A DNA stretch of 64,000 bases from the NCBI GenBank assembly GCA_963723595.1, contig CAVRRQ010000002.1, positions 992,001 to 1,056,000 on the forward strand. Reading direction: 5' to 3'. This document shows positions 56,064 through 64,000 of the stretch, one piece after another. Within the stretch, counting starts at the first letter, position 1. The number at the start of each line of letters is the position of its first letter. The stretch is from RYN-230 sp963723595 (GTDB lineage: Bacteria; Actinomycetota; Actinomycetes; Streptosporangiales; Streptosporangiaceae). The position numbers and the translations under genes were made by a program. The notes beneath the pieces are model-generated. The model had not been told where the DNA came from. It saw only the letters and a program-made list of their open reading frames with translations, and made no database searches.

Positions 56064-56219
56064 GGGAGCTCACCCCCCTGACGATAGCCGCCTTGACGCC
56101 CAGACGGCACGATCCCTACCCTGACCGCACGGGTCCGGCCCTGACCGTCCGGGGCGCCCTGACACACGGGCCCGGCCGCGGCCAGCACCGCCGGCGGCTC
56201 GCGAGCCTGGGAGCGGCGC

Positions 56220-57533
56220 ATGAAGCAGGACGGCATGGATCCGGGCGGCACGAACCGGGGCGGCCGGGATCGGGGCGGCACGGATCCGGGCGGCCCGGGC
56301 CCACGGCAGGCCGATGACCATCGCGGGCGGATGGCGACCAGCGCCGCGTTCTTCGTCCAGGGCCTGTGCTTCGCGGTCGTCGTGACCCGCGTCTCCGTCC
56401 TGCAGACCAAATTCCACCTCTCTAACGGCCAGCTCACGCTGGTCCTTCTCATCGTGCCGGTCATCGCCGGGGTCGGCAGCGTGATCTCCGGCCCGCTGGC
56501 CGCCCGGCTGGGCAGCGGCACGGTGCTGCGCGTCGCCCAGCCGCTGGTCTGCCTGAGCCTGCCGGCCATCGGGTTCGCCAGCACCCGGCCGGAGCTGTAC
56601 CTCTCGGTCGGCCTGTTCGGGCTGTTCCTCGGCGCCGTGGACGCGACCATGAACATGCAGGGCGCGATCACCGAGAAACGCTACGGGTACAGCGTCATCA
56701 ACGGCTTCTACGGCTTCTGGAGCGCGGCCGGGATCCTCGGCGGCCTGTGGAACGCCGCCGCCGGGAAGCTCGGCCTGTCCCTGGGCGTGGCCTTCACGAT
56801 CGCCGGTCTCGCCGGGCTGGCCGCCGCGCTGGTCCTCGGGCCCCGCCTGTTCGGCAAGGCGGCCGACGTCGCGCCGCCGTCCGAGGCCGCCGCGAAGAAG
56901 GCGGGCATCCAGATCCCGTGGCGGCCGATCATCCTGATCGGCGTGGCCATGTGCTGCATGTACATCGGGGACGCCTCCGTGTCCAACTACAGCTCGGTGT
57001 ACATGTCCAAGGTCCAGCACGGCAGCAAGGCGCTGCTCCCGCTGGCGTTCGCGGCTTACCAGACGATGATGCTCGCGGGCCGGGCCTTCGGTGACCGCGC
57101 GGTGCGGCGGTTCGGCGCCGCGGCCGTGGTGCGGGCCGGGGCCGTGGTCGCCGGGCTGGGCCTGCTGGGCGTGGTGCTCGCCCCGTCCCCGGCCCTGGCC
57201 ATCGCCGCCTTCGCCGTGACTGGCCTGGGCTTCTGCGTGGTCCCGCCGATGTGCTTCTCGGCCACCTCGAAGCTCGACCCGACCGGGTCGGGCATCGCCA
57301 TCTCACGGGTGAATTTGTTCAATTACGCCGGGTTCGTGCTCGGCGCCGCCCTGGTCGGCGGGATCGCGGGCGCGGTCGGCGGATCTGCGGGCTGGCGGGC
57401 CGCGTACGCCGCGCCGCTGGTGCTGACCCTGGTCATCATCGCGCTGGCCGCCGGATTCGAGCCGGGCCGGGCCCGCCGGGCCCGGAACCAGGCGGCGAGC
57501 ACCGCGGAGGCGGGCTCTCCGGCTTCGGGGTGA
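56220..57533 (+). CDS. Major facilitator superfamily transporter
   Basis: 437 residues from ATG 56220 with GGGAG upstream; a Gly/Asp-rich leader (MDPGGTNRGGRDRGG) precedes the first helix at about residue 38. Twelve helices are predictable. Resembles the sugar/fucose-type or YbjJ-like MFS group, with INGFYGFWSAAGILGGLWN and PMCFSATSKLDPTGSGIAIS loops. The inter-domain loop is short and basic. Substrate unknown. A 36-bp palindrome follows 28 bp after the stop. Confidence 0.85.
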   Translation: MKQDGMDPGGTNRGGRDRGGTDPGGPGPRQADDHRGRMATSAAFFVQGLCFAVVVTRVSVLQTKFHLSNGQLTLVLLIVPVIAGVGSVISGPLAARLGSGTVLRVAQPLVCLSLPAIGFASTRPELYLSVGLFGLFLGAVDATMNMQGAITEKRYGYSVINGFYGFWSAAGILGGLWNAAAGKLGLSLGVAFTIAGLAGLAAALVLGPRLFGKAADVAPPSEAAAKKAGIQIPWRPIILIGVAMCCMYIGDASVSNYSSVYMSKVQHGSKALLPLAFAAYQTMMLAGRAFGDRAVRRFGAAAVVRAGAVVAGLGLLGVVLAPSPALAIAAFAVTGLGFCVVPPMCFSATSKLDPTGSGIAISRVNLFNYAGFVLGAALVGGIAGAVGGSAGWRAAYAAPLVLTLVIIALAAGFEPGRARRARNQAASTAEAGSPASG

Positions 57534-57560
57534 ACTCCCCCACCCGATGGTCCTGATCGT

Positions 57561-57596
57561 GGTGCATTGTGTGCCGCCGGCGGCACACGATGCACC
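57561..57596. promoter_or_regulatory. Near-perfect 36-bp palindrome between MFS and marR-like genes
   Basis: The left arm GGTGCATTGTGTGCCGCC (57561-57578) and the right arm 57579-57596 are complementary except for one G-T position and have no spacer. It could be an operator for the MarR-type protein starting 138 bp downstream, or a terminator for the MFS gene. No T-run follows. Confidence 0.7.
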
Positions 57597-57733
57597 GCGC
57601 TAATTGGTCCTGCGGCCCGGAGCGGCGTGGCCCAGCGAGGGATTCTCACTGTGCACGCTCATGTGAGGGCTGGTCACTGGGGACTGGGGGTGCTCCCCCA
57701 TGAGGCGGCGTGGTTCTGTGAACGATATTGGCC

Positions 57734-58419
57734 GTGGCGAGCGACGCCGCAGGACCGGATAGCGCACCGGCCGCGCAGCCGCGCAGCGGGGGTGCCGCGT
57801 CGCGGACGGAGGCGGCGGAGCTGCTGGCGGCGATCAGCGCGGTGCGGCGGACCAGCAGGCGGCCGTCCGGCACGCCTGTGCCACCGAGCCGCTGCCCACC
57901 GCGCAGAGCGAGCTGCTCCGGCTGATCGCCTTCCGGCCCGGCATCTGTGTCGCGGACGCCGCGCACGACCTGCGGCTCGCGCCGAACACGGTCAGCACCC
58001 TGGTCGGCCGCCTGGCCGGGCAGGACCTCCTGCGCCGCGAACGGTCGCTCCCGGACAGCCGCTCCGTCCGGCTCACCATCACCGGCAAAGCCCGCCGGCG
58101 GCTCGAGGAGTGGCGCGACCTGCGGGCTGAGCTGGCCAGCGAGGTGCTCGCCACGATGACCGCGGAAGACCGGCGCGCGCTGGCCGGTGCGATCCCGGCC
58201 CTGGTCCGGCTGGCCAACGCGCTGTACCCGACCGCCCTGATGCCGGGCTGGCTGCAGGCGATCAGCAAGGTCAACCCGCTGTCCTACGAGGTGGACGCGC
58301 TGCGCGGGCTGCTCATCGGGATCCTGACCAACCTCGGGCTGGACGTGAGCGTGCTGGTGGCCGCGGCCGTCGCGGGCGTGGTCGTGGCCTCGGCCCTGCT
58401 CCCCCGCCTGGCCAAGTAA
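57734..58419 (+). pseudogene. MarR-family regulator fused to the C-terminus of an ABC-2 transporter permease
   Basis: GTG 57734 starts a helical N-terminus (TEAAELLAAISAVRRTS). A frame break near 57850-57860 leads to the MarR winged helix (AQSELLRLIAFRPGICVADAA, LRLAPNTVSTLVGRLAGQDLL, DSRSVRLTITGKARRRLEEW). It then continues in frame, after LVRLANAL, into YPTALMPGWLQAISKVNPLS, YEVDALRGLLIG and a last hydrophobic helix, which is the C-terminal end of an ABC-2 (DrrB-like) permease. MarR, ATPase and permease genes are often adjacent, so a deletion removing the ATPase and most of the permease would make this. Probably non-functional as transporter. Confidence 0.75.
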
Positions 58420-58493
58420 GGCGCCCATCCGGGCCCCGGAGCCGTCCGTATATCCGGTGGCCATTCCGGGCGCCCGCCTTCTACCGTGACCAG

Positions 58494-59504
58494 ATGCTGA
58501 TCCCGCCCGCCGGCCTGCCCGAGGCCACCCTGCTGCCCGCCCTGGAGCGATGGTGGGGCATCCGCGCCACGTCGGTGCAGTACCGGCCCGTCGGCTGGGG
58601 CAGTCATCACTGGGAGGTTTCCGGAGAGGCCGGGTCGCGGTGGTTCGTCACCGCCGATGAGCTGGAGAACAAGCGCCTCTCGCAGGCTGAGCCGCTGACC
58701 GGGGGGTTCCGGCGGCTGCGCGCGGCCCTGTCCGCCGCCACGGACCTGAGGGACTGCGGCCGCACGTTCGTGGTGGCCCCGGTCCCCGCCCGCGACGGTG
58801 AGCCGCTGGCCCGGGTGAGCAGCCGGTTCGCCGTGACGGTCTACCCGTTCGTGGAGGGCCAGAGCTTCGGGTGGGCCGAGTTCTCCTCGCCCGGGCACCG
58901 GATGGCCGTACTCGACCTGGTGGCCGCCACGCACACCGCCCCGCCCGCGGCCCGCCGGCGTGCGCCGGCCGACGACTTCCGCGTGCCGCACCGGGACGAG
59001 CTGGAGGCCGCCTGCCTGCCGGACGGGGGCGCCCCGGGCCAGGGACCGTACGCAGGCCCGGCCGCACGCCTGATCCAGCAGCATGCCGCGCCCATCCGGC
59101 GGCTGCTCGCCCGGTACGACCAGCTCGCGGCGGCCGCCCGCGCCCAGCCCTCGCCGACGGTCCTCACCCATGGTGAGCCCCATCCCGGCAACACCATGCT
59201 GACCGCCGGCGGCTGGGTCCTCATCGACTGGGACACCGCGCTGGCCGCCCCGCCCGAGCGTGACCTGTGGAGCCTCGACCCTGGCGATGGGTCCATCCTG
59301 GAGGCCTACGCCGGCCTGACCGGCGTCACCCCCCAGTCCTCGATGCTGGATCTGTACCGTCTCCGCTGGGACATCGCCGACATCGCCGTGGACGTGAGCC
59401 GGTTCCGGCGGCCGCACAGCGGGAGCGCCGAGGATGAGGAGTCTTTCGGGTTCCTGAGTTCCCTGGTCAGGCGGGCCAGCAACGAAACCCGGGACGACAG
59501 GTAG
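58494..59504 (+). CDS. Aminoglycoside phosphotransferase-like (APH) kinase-fold protein
   Basis: 336 residues from ATG 58494. The fold is recognised from the nucleotide region SHHWEVSGEAGSRWFVTADE, the catalytic loop TVLTHGEPHPGN (HGEPHPGN as in APH/CHK enzymes) and the metal motif VLIDWDTALAAPPERDLW. These enzymes phosphorylate small molecules including aminoglycosides, choline and macrolides; the resistance function cannot be claimed from sequence alone. It stands alone, 75 bp after the marR fusion. Confidence 0.85.
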   Translation: MLIPPAGLPEATLLPALERWWGIRATSVQYRPVGWGSHHWEVSGEAGSRWFVTADELENKRLSQAEPLTGGFRRLRAALSAATDLRDCGRTFVVAPVPARDGEPLARVSSRFAVTVYPFVEGQSFGWAEFSSPGHRMAVLDLVAATHTAPPAARRRAPADDFRVPHRDELEAACLPDGGAPGQGPYAGPAARLIQQHAAPIRRLLARYDQLAAAARAQPSPTVLTHGEPHPGNTMLTAGGWVLIDWDTALAAPPERDLWSLDPGDGSILEAYAGLTGVTPQSSMLDLYRLRWDIADIAVDVSRFRRPHSGSAEDEESFGFLSSLVRRASNETRDDR

Positions 59505-59512
59505 GCCGCTGG

Positions 59513-59782
59513 TCAGTCGGGCTCGGCCACCGGGCCCTCGTGCGGCTCGGCCGTCCGGCCCAGCACGGCGCGCAGCAGCGTTTCCGCCGCGTCCACGGCG
59601 GTCCGCGCCGTGACCGCGTTGGTGTGGGCCCGGTCAAGGTTGCCAAGCGCGATGCAGTCGAACGACACCTGGGCGTCGTGCACGGCCAGCTCGAGCTGAC
59701 GGGAAGCCTCGTCCAGGCTGATCGCCTGCTCGTCGCTGGTCGGGACCCTCATCTCCTGCTCGTCACTGCCTGGGATGCTCAT
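59513..59782 (-). CDS. Small helical hypothetical protein
   Basis: 89 residues from ATG 59782, the ATG 8 nt after GGAGGG; the frame is open further upstream. It starts with two near-copies of a SDEQ segment (GSDEQEMRVPTSDEQAIS) and then forms a helical hairpin with alternating Ala and Leu (LELAVHDAQVSFDCIAL, AVTARTAVDAAETLLRAV). No family is recognised. Convergent with the APH-like gene by 8 bp. Confidence 0.65.
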   Translation of the reverse strand: MSIPGSDEQEMRVPTSDEQAISLDEASRQLELAVHDAQVSFDCIALGNLDRAHTNAVTARTAVDAAETLLRAVLGRTAEPHEGPVAEPD

Positions 59783-60046
59783 GAACATCTCCCTCCTGGC
59801 CCGGGCCCGCCCCATCCCTGGCGAGGCGGTGCGCGTCCCGCCGAGCCAGTAGATCCCGGGGGTCCGGGGGTTCTCCCCCGGGGCTAGCACCGCCGGGATG
59901 GCACACCCTTACCCGGGGGGAAGGCAGCCATGCGGCCCAGCCCGCCCTGGCCTGGGCTTGCCCAGCTGGGCCTGCCCGGCGCTGCGCCATGCTGATCCGG
60001 ATCTACGATGAAAAGACACCGCAGCCACCAGGAGGACGAGCCGACG

Positions 60047-61690
60047 ATGCCCGAGTTCGCGTACACCGATGTGCTTCCCCTGGGCCCCGACGCCACCGAG
60101 TACCGCCTGCTGACCGCAGACGGGATCACCCGGCGCCAGGCCTTCGGCCGGGACTTCCTCGAGGTGGACCCGGAGGTGCTGACCATGGTCGCCCGCGAGG
60201 GCATGCGCGACATCGCCCACCTGCTCCGGCCCGGGCATCTGCGCCAGCTGCGGGCCATCCTCGATGATCCGGAAGCCAGCCGCAACGATCGTTTCGTGGC
60301 CCTGGATCTGCTGAAGAACGCGGGGATCGCGGCGGGCGGGGTGCTGCCCATGTGCCAGGACACCGGGACCGCCATCGTGATGGGCAAGCGCGGCGGGCAG
60401 GTCCTCACCGACGGGCAGGATGAAGAGCACCTCAGCCGCGGCATCTACGAGGCGTATCACCAGCTGAACCTGCGCTACTCGCAGCTGGCCCCGCTGTCGA
60501 TGTTCGAGGAGCGGAACACCGGCACCAACCTGCCGGCCCAGGTCGAGATCTACGCCACCCCCGGCCAGGAGTACAAGTTCCTGCTCATGGCCAAGGGCGG
60601 CGGTTCGGCCAACAAGTCCTTCCTCTACCAGCAGACCAAGGCGGTGCTGAATCCGGCCGGGCTGCGCACCTTCCTGGAGGAGAAGATCCGCTCCCTGGGT
60701 ACCGCCGCGTGCCCGCCGTACCACCTGGCCATCGTGGTCGGCGGCACCAGTGCCGAGTACGCGCTGAAGACCGCCAAGTACGCCTCCGCGCGGTATCTGG
60801 ACACCCTCCCGGCCAGCGGGTCAGCGGCCGGCCACGGCTTCCGTGACACTGAACTCGAAGCCGAGGTCCTCGAGATCACCCGGAAGATCGGCATCGGGGC
60901 GCAGTTCGGCGGCAAGTACTTCTGCCATGACGTGCGGGTGATCCGGCTGCCCCGGCACGGCGCGTCCTGCCCGGTGGCCATCGCGGTGTCGTGTTCCGCC
61001 GACCGCCAGGCGCTGGCCAAGATCACCGCGGAAGGCGTGTTCCTGGAACGGCTGGAAACCGACCCGGCCCAGTACCTGCCCGAGACGACCGGAGACGAGC
61101 TCGGCGACGACGTGGTGCGGATCGACCTGAACCGGCCGATGAGCGAGATCCGCGCGGAGCTGGCCAAGTACCCGGTGGCGACGCGGCTCTCGCTGACCGG
61201 GCCGCTGGTGGTCGCGCGGGATATCGCGCACGCGAAGATCGCCGAGCGGCTGGCGGCCGGCGACCCGATGCCCCAGTACCTGGCCGACCACCCCGTGTAC
61301 TACGCCGGGCCCGCCAAGACGCCGGAGGGCTACGCCTCCGGGTCGTTCGGCCCGACGACGGCCGGGCGGATGGATTCCTACGTGGGCCAGTTCCAGGCCG
61401 CGGGCGGCTCGCTGGTCATGCTGGCCAAGGGGAACCGCTCGCCGGCGGTCACCGCGGCCTGCCAGGAGCACGGCGGGTTCTACCTGGGCTCCATCGGGGG
61501 CGCCGCAGCCAAGCTGGCCCAGGACTGCATCACCAAGGTCGAGGTCCTCGAGTATCCGGAACTCGGCATGGAGGCGGTCTGGCGCATCGAGGTCCGCGAC
61601 TTCCCGGCGTTCATCATCGTGGACGACAAGGGGAACGACTTCTTCGCCGAGGAGCCGCAGCCGCCGTTGCTCACCATCGGCAGCCGGTAG
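60047..61690 (+). CDS. Class I fumarate hydratase
   Basis: 547 residues from ATG 60047 with AGGAGG upstream; ATG 60008 is possible. The oxygen-labile 4Fe-4S class I type is shown by LPMCQDTGTAIVMGKRGG, AKGGGSANKSFLYQQTKAVL, GGTSAEYALKTAKYAS, GGKYFCHDVRVIRLPRHGASCPV and the beta-domain GPLVVARDIAHAKI with GPTTAGRMDSYV. It interconverts fumarate and malate in the TCA cycle. Both domains are in one chain, as in E. coli FumA/FumB. Confidence 0.95.
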   Translation: MPEFAYTDVLPLGPDATEYRLLTADGITRRQAFGRDFLEVDPEVLTMVAREGMRDIAHLLRPGHLRQLRAILDDPEASRNDRFVALDLLKNAGIAAGGVLPMCQDTGTAIVMGKRGGQVLTDGQDEEHLSRGIYEAYHQLNLRYSQLAPLSMFEERNTGTNLPAQVEIYATPGQEYKFLLMAKGGGSANKSFLYQQTKAVLNPAGLRTFLEEKIRSLGTAACPPYHLAIVVGGTSAEYALKTAKYASARYLDTLPASGSAAGHGFRDTELEAEVLEITRKIGIGAQFGGKYFCHDVRVIRLPRHGASCPVAIAVSCSADRQALAKITAEGVFLERLETDPAQYLPETTGDELGDDVVRIDLNRPMSEIRAELAKYPVATRLSLTGPLVVARDIAHAKIAERLAAGDPMPQYLADHPVYYAGPAKTPEGYASGSFGPTTAGRMDSYVGQFQAAGGSLVMLAKGNRSPAVTAACQEHGGFYLGSIGGAAAKLAQDCITKVEVLEYPELGMEAVWRIEVRDFPAFIIVDDKGNDFFAEEPQPPLLTIGSR

Positions 61691-61888
61691 CCGGACCGCC
61701 CGCCCGGCCGCCCGGCCGGCGGGCCGCGGATGTCCGCCTGCCGCTGGCCGGCGGTCGCCGGGTGTGCACGGCCGGGAACCGGGAGGCACCGGCCAGGTGA
61801 CGGCCAGGAAAATCCCGCCCCGACACACGGGTTATTCTCACCCGCTTCACAGGAATCCCGGTGGATCCCGCGTGTATCGTCCCTTGTC

Positions 61889-63790
61889 ATGCACGTTGCG
61901 GCCAGCACGGGGCGGATGGTCGCGGGGCGCTACCTCCTGCAGCACACCATCGGCCGCGGCGCCATGGGGACCGTGTGGCGAGCCCGGGATACCGTCCTGG
62001 CCCGTGACGTGGCGGTCAAAGAGGTGCGGCTCCGCGGGCCGGTGACCGGGAACTCGGTGATGACCGAGGAAACCCGGATCCTCTACCAGCGCACCCTGCG
62101 GGAGGCCCGGACGGCGGCGCGGCTGAACCATCCCGCGGTGGTCACGATCTTCGACGTGGTCGAGGCCGACGGCAGCCCGTGGATCGTGATGGAACTCGTC
62201 GAGGCACGGTCCCTGGACCAGGTCCTCACCGAGGACGGGCCGCTGCGGCCGCGTCAGGCCACCGATCTTGGCATGCGGGTCCTCGGCGCGCTGGCCTGCG
62301 CACACGCGGCGGGCATCCTGCACCGGGACGTGAAGCCGAGCAACGTGCTGCTCGGGCCCGACAGCCGGGTCGTGCTGACCGACTTCGGCATCGCCACCCT
62401 CGAAGGCGACAGCGGCCTCACCCAGGCCGGGATGGTGATGGGCACCCCGGGCTTCACCGCGCCGGAACGCATCCGCGGGCGATCCGGCCAGCTCCCGCTT
62501 CTGACCTGTGGTCGCTGGGGGCGACCCTGTACGCCGCGGTGGAGGGGCGCGGGCCCTTCGACAACCGGGGCAACTCCATCGCGATCCTGGCGGCGATCGC
62601 CAACGAGGAAGCGCCGCGGCCCCAGTCGGCCGGCCCGCTGCGCCACGTCATCGAAGCCTTGCTGCACCGGAACCCGCAGGCCCGGCCGGACGCTGCCGCG
62701 GCCGCCCGGCTGCTGGCCGCCGCCGGTGCCCGCGTCTCCGCCGGCCCCGCTGCCTCCTCCGGAAGCGGGGCCTCCGGAAGGGGCGCCCCCGGAAGCACTG
62801 CGTCCGGAAGCGGCCCCGCCGGAAGCGGGCCCCCCGGAAGCACTGCGTCTAGGGACGCCGGCCGGCAGGCCGCCGGGGCCGGCGCCCCGCTGCTCGCCGC
62901 TCCGCTGGACCTGGCCACCGCCGGGCCGGAGACCCAGGCCCCGGCCGACGGCGTCTCCTGGGCCGAGGCTCCCTGGCCGGACGGCCAGTGGGCCGGTGTC
63001 CCGTGGCCGGGGGCCACGCCGCCTGAAGGCACGCCGTCCGGGGGCCGGTGGCCGCAATCCGCGGGACCGCAGTCCCTGGGACCGCAATCCCTGGGCAGCC
63101 GGCAATCTGCCGGGTCCCAGGTGGCCGGAACGCAGCCCGGGCGGCATGGTGCCCCCGCCCGGGGACTCCGGCGGGGCCTCGCCGCTGAACTGGCGGTGAT
63201 GCTCCCGCGCGGGCGCCGCGGGCTGCTGGTCCTGCTCGGTGCCCTGGCCATCGTGGGCGCGGGCATCCTGGTGGGGGTGATCCTGGCCCGCGGGAGCAGC
63301 GGCACCGGCGCCCCGGCCGCCCCGCCGGGCCCGCAGGGCGTGGCGGCGAACCAGGCCGGATCCCCGGCCGCCTTCACAATGACGGTTCCGGCCGGGTGGC
63401 ATACCTCCCAGCGGGGAGCCGGGACCGACTTCACCAGCCCGGCGGCCGGCGAGTCGATCCTGGTCACCCCCGCGGCCGCGGGCGGTGCGACGGATTCCGG
63501 CCAGATACGCCGGCAACTGGCCCGGAGCCTGCAGCAGGGTAGCTTCCCCGGCTACGAGCCGGTCGGCGGGCGGCCCTTCACCTTCCAGGGCGGGGCCGGG
63601 GTGGCCTGGCAGTTCACCTGGCAGCCCGCCAGCGGAGGCCGGATGGAAGTCGCGGGATATCGCGTTCCGGCTCGTCACCCCGGCCGGCCGCCAGGCCTAC
63701 CTGGTGCGGGAATCGGCGCCCGCCGCCGCGTGGGCGGCTGCGCAGCCGGTGTTCCGGAACGCGCTGAGCACGTTCCGGGCCCGCTCATGA
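61889..63790 (+). CDS. PknB-like Ser/Thr protein kinase with extracytoplasmic domain, frame-broken
   Basis: From ATG 61889: GRYLLQHTIGRGAMGTVWRA (P-loop), VAVKEVRL, catalytic loop HRDVKPSNVLLG, DFGIATLEGD and GTPGFTAPERIRG. A frame break at 62470-62500 interrupts; SDLWSLGATLYAAVEGRGPF continues in another frame. A Gly/Ser/Pro repeat linker (about 62750-63130), one membrane helix (RGLLVLLGALAIVGAGILVG) and an external domain follow. A second break near 63645-63655 leads to the end DIAFRLVTPAGRQAYLVRES, stop at 63790. Joined, about 630 residues with standard PknB-type topology. The ligand is unknown. Confidence 0.8.
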
Positions 63791-63792
63791 CG

Positions 63793-63825
63793 CTGGCGGC
63801 CTCCCCGTACAGAGCAGGCCGCCAG
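63793..63825. terminator. Hairpin between convergent kinase and transglycosylase genes
   Basis: CTGGCGGCCT (63793-63802) and AGGCCGCCAG (63816-63825) form a perfect 10-bp stem with a 13-nt loop, just after the kinase stop and 25 bp before the convergent gene's stop. Likely bidirectional terminator. Confidence 0.65.
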
Positions 63826-63849
63826 TGCTGGCCGGGGGCCGACGCCGGG

Positions 63850-64000
63850 TCAGTAACCCATGTACGACCCGCCCTGCCGCACCGCCACGACTCCGGGGAT
63901 GTTGTTCATGGAGCCGTACCGGCTGATCGCGTACCGGAAGGCCGCGATCATGTTGTCCACCGGGTTCCAGATGTCGTGGTGCCCGGGCAGTGCGTAGGCC
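63850..64000 (-). CDS. C-terminus of a transglycosylase (SLT)-like protein, 5' part beyond the window
   Basis: Only the last 49 codons are present, stop at 63850. They read YALPGHHDIWNPVDNMIAAF and continue RYAISRYGSMNNIPG, ending GGSYMGY. This ending (N-A/N-M-I-A-A-R/F-Y-I-x-R-Y-G-x-x-x-x-I/V-P-G) is typical of actinobacterial and phage-related SLT lytic transglycosylases that cut peptidoglycan. The catalytic glutamate would be upstream, out of view. Confidence 0.7.
   Translation of the reverse strand, partial: AYALPGHHDIWNPVDNMIAAFRYAISRYGSMNNIPGVVAVRQGGSYMGY

Noticed and set aside
58494..59504. Aminoglycoside-resistance determinant
   Set aside because: Only the general APH/CHK kinase fold is visible; nothing ties it to an aminoglycoside substrate or to a mobile element.

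Overview
The window is very GC-rich, gene-dense bacterial DNA with frequent GTG starts. It carries whiB7, a mycoredoxin, uvrD2, an UPF0182 membrane protein, a YlbL-type PDZ/Lon protease and a lipid-droplet-associated protein between ispH and xseA. That set and order is typical of Actinomycetes; a relative of Streptosporangiales or Streptomycetales is likely, but I cannot assign a genus from this sequence.

Layout. (1) 1-15029 is a conserved core block: UPF0182 (cut by the left edge), ylbL-like, moaE, an SDR protein, a zincin-like protein, a ThiF-like protein, an ABC1 kinase, whiB7 with a long regulatory leader, tesB-like thioesterase, uvrD2, a mycoredoxin and an ANTAR protein. (2) 15327-27170 combines three GT-C-type membrane proteins, a GT2 glycosyltransferase and a nucleotide-sugar 6-dehydrogenase with cyanophycinase and cyanophycin synthetase. 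(3) 27385-38992, all on the minus strand, is a Tcp/ICEBs1-like conjugation channel: TcpC-like, a small two-helix protein, TcpE-like, a MinD-like protein with a huge Pro/Glu repeat tail, VirB4-like ATPase, VirB6/TrbL-like protein, a VirB8-like protein and a CwlT-like SLT plus NlpC/P60 hydrolase. No relaxase, coupling protein or integrase is visible. (4) 38993-41842 is a less GC-rich patch with a palindrome, a phosphatase, a truncated vapBC pair and two acetyltransferases. (5) 41861-49351 is core again: ychF, rmuC, TMEM175-like, DUF6542-like, ispH, lipid-droplet protein, xseA. (6) 49524-53489 holds an OatA-like acyltransferase and a small accessory set around a mini-GntR regulator, then xseB in inverted orientation. 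(7) 53511-64000 carries TetR, glpX, a DUF1707 protein, MFS, a MarR/ABC-2 permease fusion, an APH-like protein, class I fumarase, a Ser/Thr kinase and the end of a transglycosylase gene.

Two things stand out. First, at least a dozen otherwise well-conserved genes contain single-base frame breaks, mostly in G or C runs (cphA, tcpE, virB4, the VirB8-like gene, glpX, the kinase and others). This looks more like residual indel error in a draft assembly than a decaying genome, so many are reported as one gene with a noted break. Second, the most interesting biology is the orphan conjugation-type apparatus with its pseudo-ATPase, the whiB7 attenuator leader, and a marR gene fused to the tail of an ABC-2 permease.
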